NCBI GenBank assembly: GCA_031290075.1 | Contig: JAITOG010000044.1 | Location: forward strand, 1 to 6,666 | Source: Holosporales bacterium | GTDB taxonomy: Bacteria; Pseudomonadota; Alphaproteobacteria; BNTO01 | Reading direction: 5' to 3' | Length of the DNA: 6,666 bases | Part shown: piece by piece, positions 4,395 to 6,666 of the stretch | How the letters are laid out: the number at the start of each line of letters is the position of its first letter | Numbering within the stretch: position 1 is the stretch's first letter | Notes under the pieces: model-generated | Seen by the model: only the letters and a program-made list of their open reading frames with translations | The model's database searches: none | Told to the model about the DNA's origin: nothing | Position numbers and translations under genes: made by a program

Positions 4395-5654
4395 ATGAAA
4401 AATAGGGGGAAGTTTCTTCGCGTAGGCGCAATAATTTGGTCTTTCTGTTTTTTTTCTTATTTAGAAGCATCATCAGTACATGATGTTCTATGTCAAAGGC
4501 TTAAATGCGCAAATGGGAAGCAGCCCAGCTATGAAACCGTAATGCAAGAATCAATGGCCTTAGCTGAGAACCCTGAAGTTACAGATTGGTATGTTAAAAT
4601 GTTTGGAGGGAATTTACATCCGGAAAAAGGACAAAATCCAACTGAGTTGATTAAACCCCCAGCAATTTACACAGAAAAAATAGAAAATGAAGAAAATAGA
4701 AACTTTTTTTGGAATGCCTTCAGAAGTATTGCAGGAAACCCAATAGGAAGAAATTTGCTTTACAGAATATTAATTGAAATAGGTCGAGCAAACGGCGTAG
4801 AAGATGTAATTGCTAATTTATATTCTAAAGATAGTTTTAATAACAAAGTATTAAAATTAAGAAAAAATTCTTTAGTATTAAATGTAAAATGGAAACAAAA
4901 TGAATTTTCTATAAATCCTTTTAAAAGCAAACTTTCATTTAATAATAATATATATAGAATACAATATTGCAAATCTTGCAAAGGTGATTGTTATAATATA
5001 GGAGTAATGCAATCAAATATTAATGTAGATTTATTTCATGAATTTTTGCATTGGTATCATGCTTTAAGAAACCCTATTCGCTATTACGGTGAAAAAAGTG
5101 GATTTGAAATGCCTATGGAAAATTTAATTCGTACTCACCCTTTTTGCCGCTCTTTTTGGGGAATTAATGAAGAAACTAGCCGTTCAACTTTATTGAAAGC
5201 TATACAAATATGGAATGAACACCAAGAAGAAAATTTCATGGATTTAGAAGAAATTAGGACTATTATTGGATTTGATAAACAAAACAATTATTTTGAAGAT
5301 TCTTTTGGTAATTATATTCCTATTTTTGATAAAGGAGATGAATTAAGCGAAAACTTTTACAGAAAGGTTGCTAATCTTCCTTTTAGATTTGGGCATAATA
5401 GTTTTAATTTTTCAGAAAATAGAAGCGTTGTTGAGCGCTGCTTATCTTGGGTAAACCATTTCCATTCTTTAGAAAGTAATTTAAAATTATTCAAAAATCC
5501 CGAAAACAAATCAAACTTTTTACAAAAAATAACAAATTCATTAAAATATTGTTCAAATAAGATTTTTTCTCCGTTTAAAATCTTAAAAGAATACTTTTTA
5601 AATTTCATAATGCCGCATTTTTCCGCGCTATATTACACAAACGTACACTTATGA
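4395..5654 (+). CDS. Exported M91-family (NleD-like) zinc metallopeptidase, probable effector
   Basis: 419 residues. The N-terminus is a Sec signal peptide: MKNRGKFLR, a hydrophobic core VGAIIWSFCFFSYL, and probable cleavage after EAS (residue 26). The middle carries HEFLHWYHALRNP (215-227): a zinc-binding HEXXH with H215, E216 and H219 in the context typical of family M91. Downstream are two further M91-like blocks, LEEIRTIIG (284-292; E285 or E286 is a candidate third ligand) and LSENFYRKVANLPFRFGH (317-334). NleD of enteropathogenic E. coli, a member of this family, cleaves host JNK and p38; the substrate here is unknown. A Cys cluster CxxCxxxC (192, 195, 199) precedes the active site. The last 80 residues have no recognised domain. 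AGGGA (4383-4387) sits seven bases before the ATG. The 3' end overlaps pssA antisense by 50 bp. Family assignment is from motif recall. Confidence 0.85.
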   Translation: MKNRGKFLRVGAIIWSFCFFSYLEASSVHDVLCQRLKCANGKQPSYETVMQESMALAENPEVTDWYVKMFGGNLHPEKGQNPTELIKPPAIYTEKIENEENRNFFWNAFRSIAGNPIGRNLLYRILIEIGRANGVEDVIANLYSKDSFNNKVLKLRKNSLVLNVKWKQNEFSINPFKSKLSFNNNIYRIQYCKSCKGDCYNIGVMQSNINVDLFHEFLHWYHALRNPIRYYGEKSGFEMPMENLIRTHPFCRSFWGINEETSRSTLLKAIQIWNEHQEENFMDLEEIRTIIGFDKQNNYFEDSFGNYIPIFDKGDELSENFYRKVANLPFRFGHNSFNFSENRSVVERCLSWVNHFHSLESNLKLFKNPENKSNFLQKITNSLKYCSNKIFSPFKILKEYFLNFIMPHFSALYYTNVHL

Positions 5655-6420
5655 ATATTGAAAATATATAAAAAATTCCAACAATAACAGCAGTAAACCA
5701 AGGATAGCTATAAGCCATTCCAAGTATTGCAACAATTGCTAATAATAAAATTGGTAAACTTTGCGGTGAACTTTGTGGTTTTCTTGATTTAAGTAAGAAT
5801 GTTGGAATACGGCTTATAGTAAAACCAGCAACGATTACGGCCCAAACAGCATAAAGGATTACATTCATTTCCATATTTAACCATTGCCCAATCATAAGAG
5901 GCCATAACAGCATATAAGCTCCAGCTGGAGCAGGAACTCCTGTTGCGAATCCGAACATTTGATGATTGCTTCCATCAATACTTGCTACGTTAAAGCGTGC
6001 AAGCCGCAATGCCATACTCATGGCAAATAACAGAGCTATCGTCCATCCTATATTTCCTATTTTGTGAAGAGCAAAAACGTACACACAAATAGCTGGAGTT
6101 ATACCAAATGTAGCAAAATCAGATAATGAATCGAGTTCTGCGCCAAATCGACTTGTCGCTTCTAATTTTCTAGCTACTCGACCATCAATTCCATCAAAAA
6201 AAATAGCGAATAAAACGGTTATGATTGCGAAAATACAGTGTTCATTAATTGCCATATGAATCCCCGTAATTCCGCAACACATTCCGCATAAAGTTAAGAT
6301 ATTGGGAATAAATGCTGTAACAGGTTTTGGTTCTTTATTTTCATTTTCTATATTATACTTTTTTCGAAAATGACGCTTTTTTCCTAAAAAAAGTGAATTT
6401 TTCCTGTCATTTGGTTCCAT
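5605..6420 (-). CDS. pssA: CDP-diacylglycerol--serine O-phosphatidyltransferase (phosphatidylserine synthase)
   Basis: Makes phosphatidylserine from CDP-diacylglycerol and serine in the inner membrane, the committed step to phosphatidylethanolamine after decarboxylation by Psd. The complete CDP-alcohol phosphotransferase signature is present: D76-x2-D79-G80-x2-A83-R84-x8-G93-x3-D97-x3-D101 (FFDGIDGRVARKLE and FGAELDSLSDF). Around it are hydrophobic segments at about 38-58, 61-77, 103-119, 123-140, 160-180, 185-201, 221-238 and 240-260. Residues 1-35 are strongly basic and polar and would be cytosolic. The 271-residue length fits alphaproteobacterial PssA. Unlike many relatives it is not preceded by psd in this window. 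The start at 6418-6420 has no clear ribosome-binding site and sits at the edge of a palindrome, so the exact start is less certain than the identity. Confidence 0.93.
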   Translation of the reverse strand: MEPNDRKNSLFLGKKRHFRKKYNIENENKEPKPVTAFIPNILTLCGMCCGITGIHMAINEHCIFAIITVLFAIFFDGIDGRVARKLEATSRFGAELDSLSDFATFGITPAICVYVFALHKIGNIGWTIALLFAMSMALRLARFNVASIDGSNHQMFGFATGVPAPAGAYMLLWPLMIGQWLNMEMNVILYAVWAVIVAGFTISRIPTFLLKSRKPQSSPQSLPILLLAIVAILGMAYSYPWFTAVIVGIFYIFSIFISVRLCNIARKNAAL

Positions 6421-6433
6421 TTTTGATCAAAAA
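6420..6433. repeat. 14-bp perfect palindrome at the pssA start codon
   Basis: tttttgatcaaaaa is its own reverse complement and its first base is part of the pssA ATG. It occupies the place where a ribosome-binding site would be expected. It may be a protein site or simply an A+T-rich coincidence. Confidence 0.5.
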
Positions 6434-6452
6434 TTCAAAAATAACCTAGTAG

Positions 6453-6482
6453 AATATATCCTAATTGTTTGCTTGTATGCAA
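6453..6482 (-). promoter_or_regulatory. Possible pssA promoter
   Basis: On the minus strand TTGCAT (6477-6482) and TATATT (6453-6458) are 18 bases apart and lie about 33 bases before the pssA start. The -35 half matches only 3 of 6 and the -10 5 of 6, so this is a weak prediction. Confidence 0.3.
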
Positions 6483-6549
6483 AAGAAAAATTTATTGTAC
6501 TAACCAGCCGACTCTTTTAAAATACTGCAATGATCCGAGACCTTAACAC

Positions 6550-6572
6550 CCCTTACATCCCTACAAAATAAA
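6550..6572 (+). repeat. 23-bp dispersed repeat, copy 2
   Basis: Identical to 4106-4128 and in the same orientation. It lies between the pssA promoter and the -10 of the next plus-strand gene. Confidence 0.8.
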
Positions 6573-6599
6573 AAAATATTAATAAAAGTAAAAATGGGA

Positions 6600-6605
6600 T
6601 ATAAT
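6600..6605 (+). promoter_or_regulatory. -10 box for the gene starting at 6638
   Basis: A perfect TATAAT, 32 bases before the ATG. The -35 region (around 6577-6584) is A+T-rich with no good match, so only the -10 is supported. Confidence 0.4.
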
Positions 6606-6637
6606 TTTTTAGTTATTCCAAAGAAAGGTTGTATTAA

Positions 6638-6666
6638 ATGGAACTTATTTTTAAACATTTTGCGAA
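6638..6666 (+). CDS. Start of an unidentified gene, truncated by the window edge
   Basis: ATG at 6638-6640 reads MELIFKHFA before the sequence ends. AGAAAGG (6622-6628) sits nine bases upstream, and a perfect TATAAT lies a further 16 bases before that, so the start looks genuine. Nine residues are too few to name a product. Confidence 0.5.

Larger units (their letters stand above)
6421..6637. other. Divergent intergenic gap between pssA and the next plus-strand gene
   Basis: Too short for a gene and no RNA gene was recognised. It holds the palindrome at 6420-6433, the likely pssA promoter (6453-6482), the second copy of the 23-bp repeat (6550-6572) and a -10 for the plus-strand gene (6600-6605). 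Confidence 0.55.

Noticed and set aside
4761..4981. Minus-strand 73-codon frame inside the M91 gene, and similar frames inside proS, the ankyrin gene and pssA
   Set aside because: Shadows of A+T-rich coding sequence on the opposite strand, without ribosome-binding sites or recognisable domains.

Overview
This is an A+T-rich stretch (roughly two thirds A+T by eye) of a probably host-associated alphaproteobacterium, of the Rickettsiales/Holosporales kind. The evidence is a short prolyl-tRNA synthetase of the alphaproteobacterial form without the internal editing domain, a PssA-type CDP-alcohol phosphotransferase, long non-coding gaps with small repeats, decaying reading frames, and several genes that look like tools for interacting with a eukaryotic host. 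No close relative can be named from the sequence alone.

Layout. At 1-446 (+) lies the 3' end of a Pro/Ala/Val-rich repeat protein: two identical 105-bp repeats, then an acidic SDDE/poly-Tyr tail. This frame is open from the window edge and has no start codon inside the window. Right behind it (446-641, +) are remains of at least two ankyrin repeats broken by a frameshift and stops. The gap 642-1074 is non-coding and full of inverted repeats. proS (1075-2373, -) follows. Its upstream gap holds a structured element that may be a small plus-strand RNA (2432-2519). Next is an exported ankyrin-repeat protein (2534-3973, -) whose signal-peptide cleavage region has been duplicated into a repeat array. 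A 421-bp divergent gap (3974-4394) carries repeats and a good promoter for the next gene. That gene (4395-5654, +) encodes an exported M91 (NleD-like) zinc metallopeptidase. Its 3' end overlaps the 3' end of pssA (5605-6420, -) tail to tail by 50 bp. A new plus-strand gene begins at 6638 and runs off the window.

How it fits together. proS (translation) and pssA (first step of phosphatidylethanolamine synthesis) are housekeeping genes and act as anchors. Between and beside them sit three unrelated effector-like genes (Pro/Ala repeat protein, ankyrin protein, M91 peptidase) and one ankyrin relic. The window therefore looks like a place where host-interaction genes are gained, expand their repeats and decay between core genes. 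The strongest single observation is the exported M91-family peptidase behind a promoter carrying a CtrA-like box. The least explained structures are the candidate small RNA upstream of proS and the dispersed intergenic repeats.
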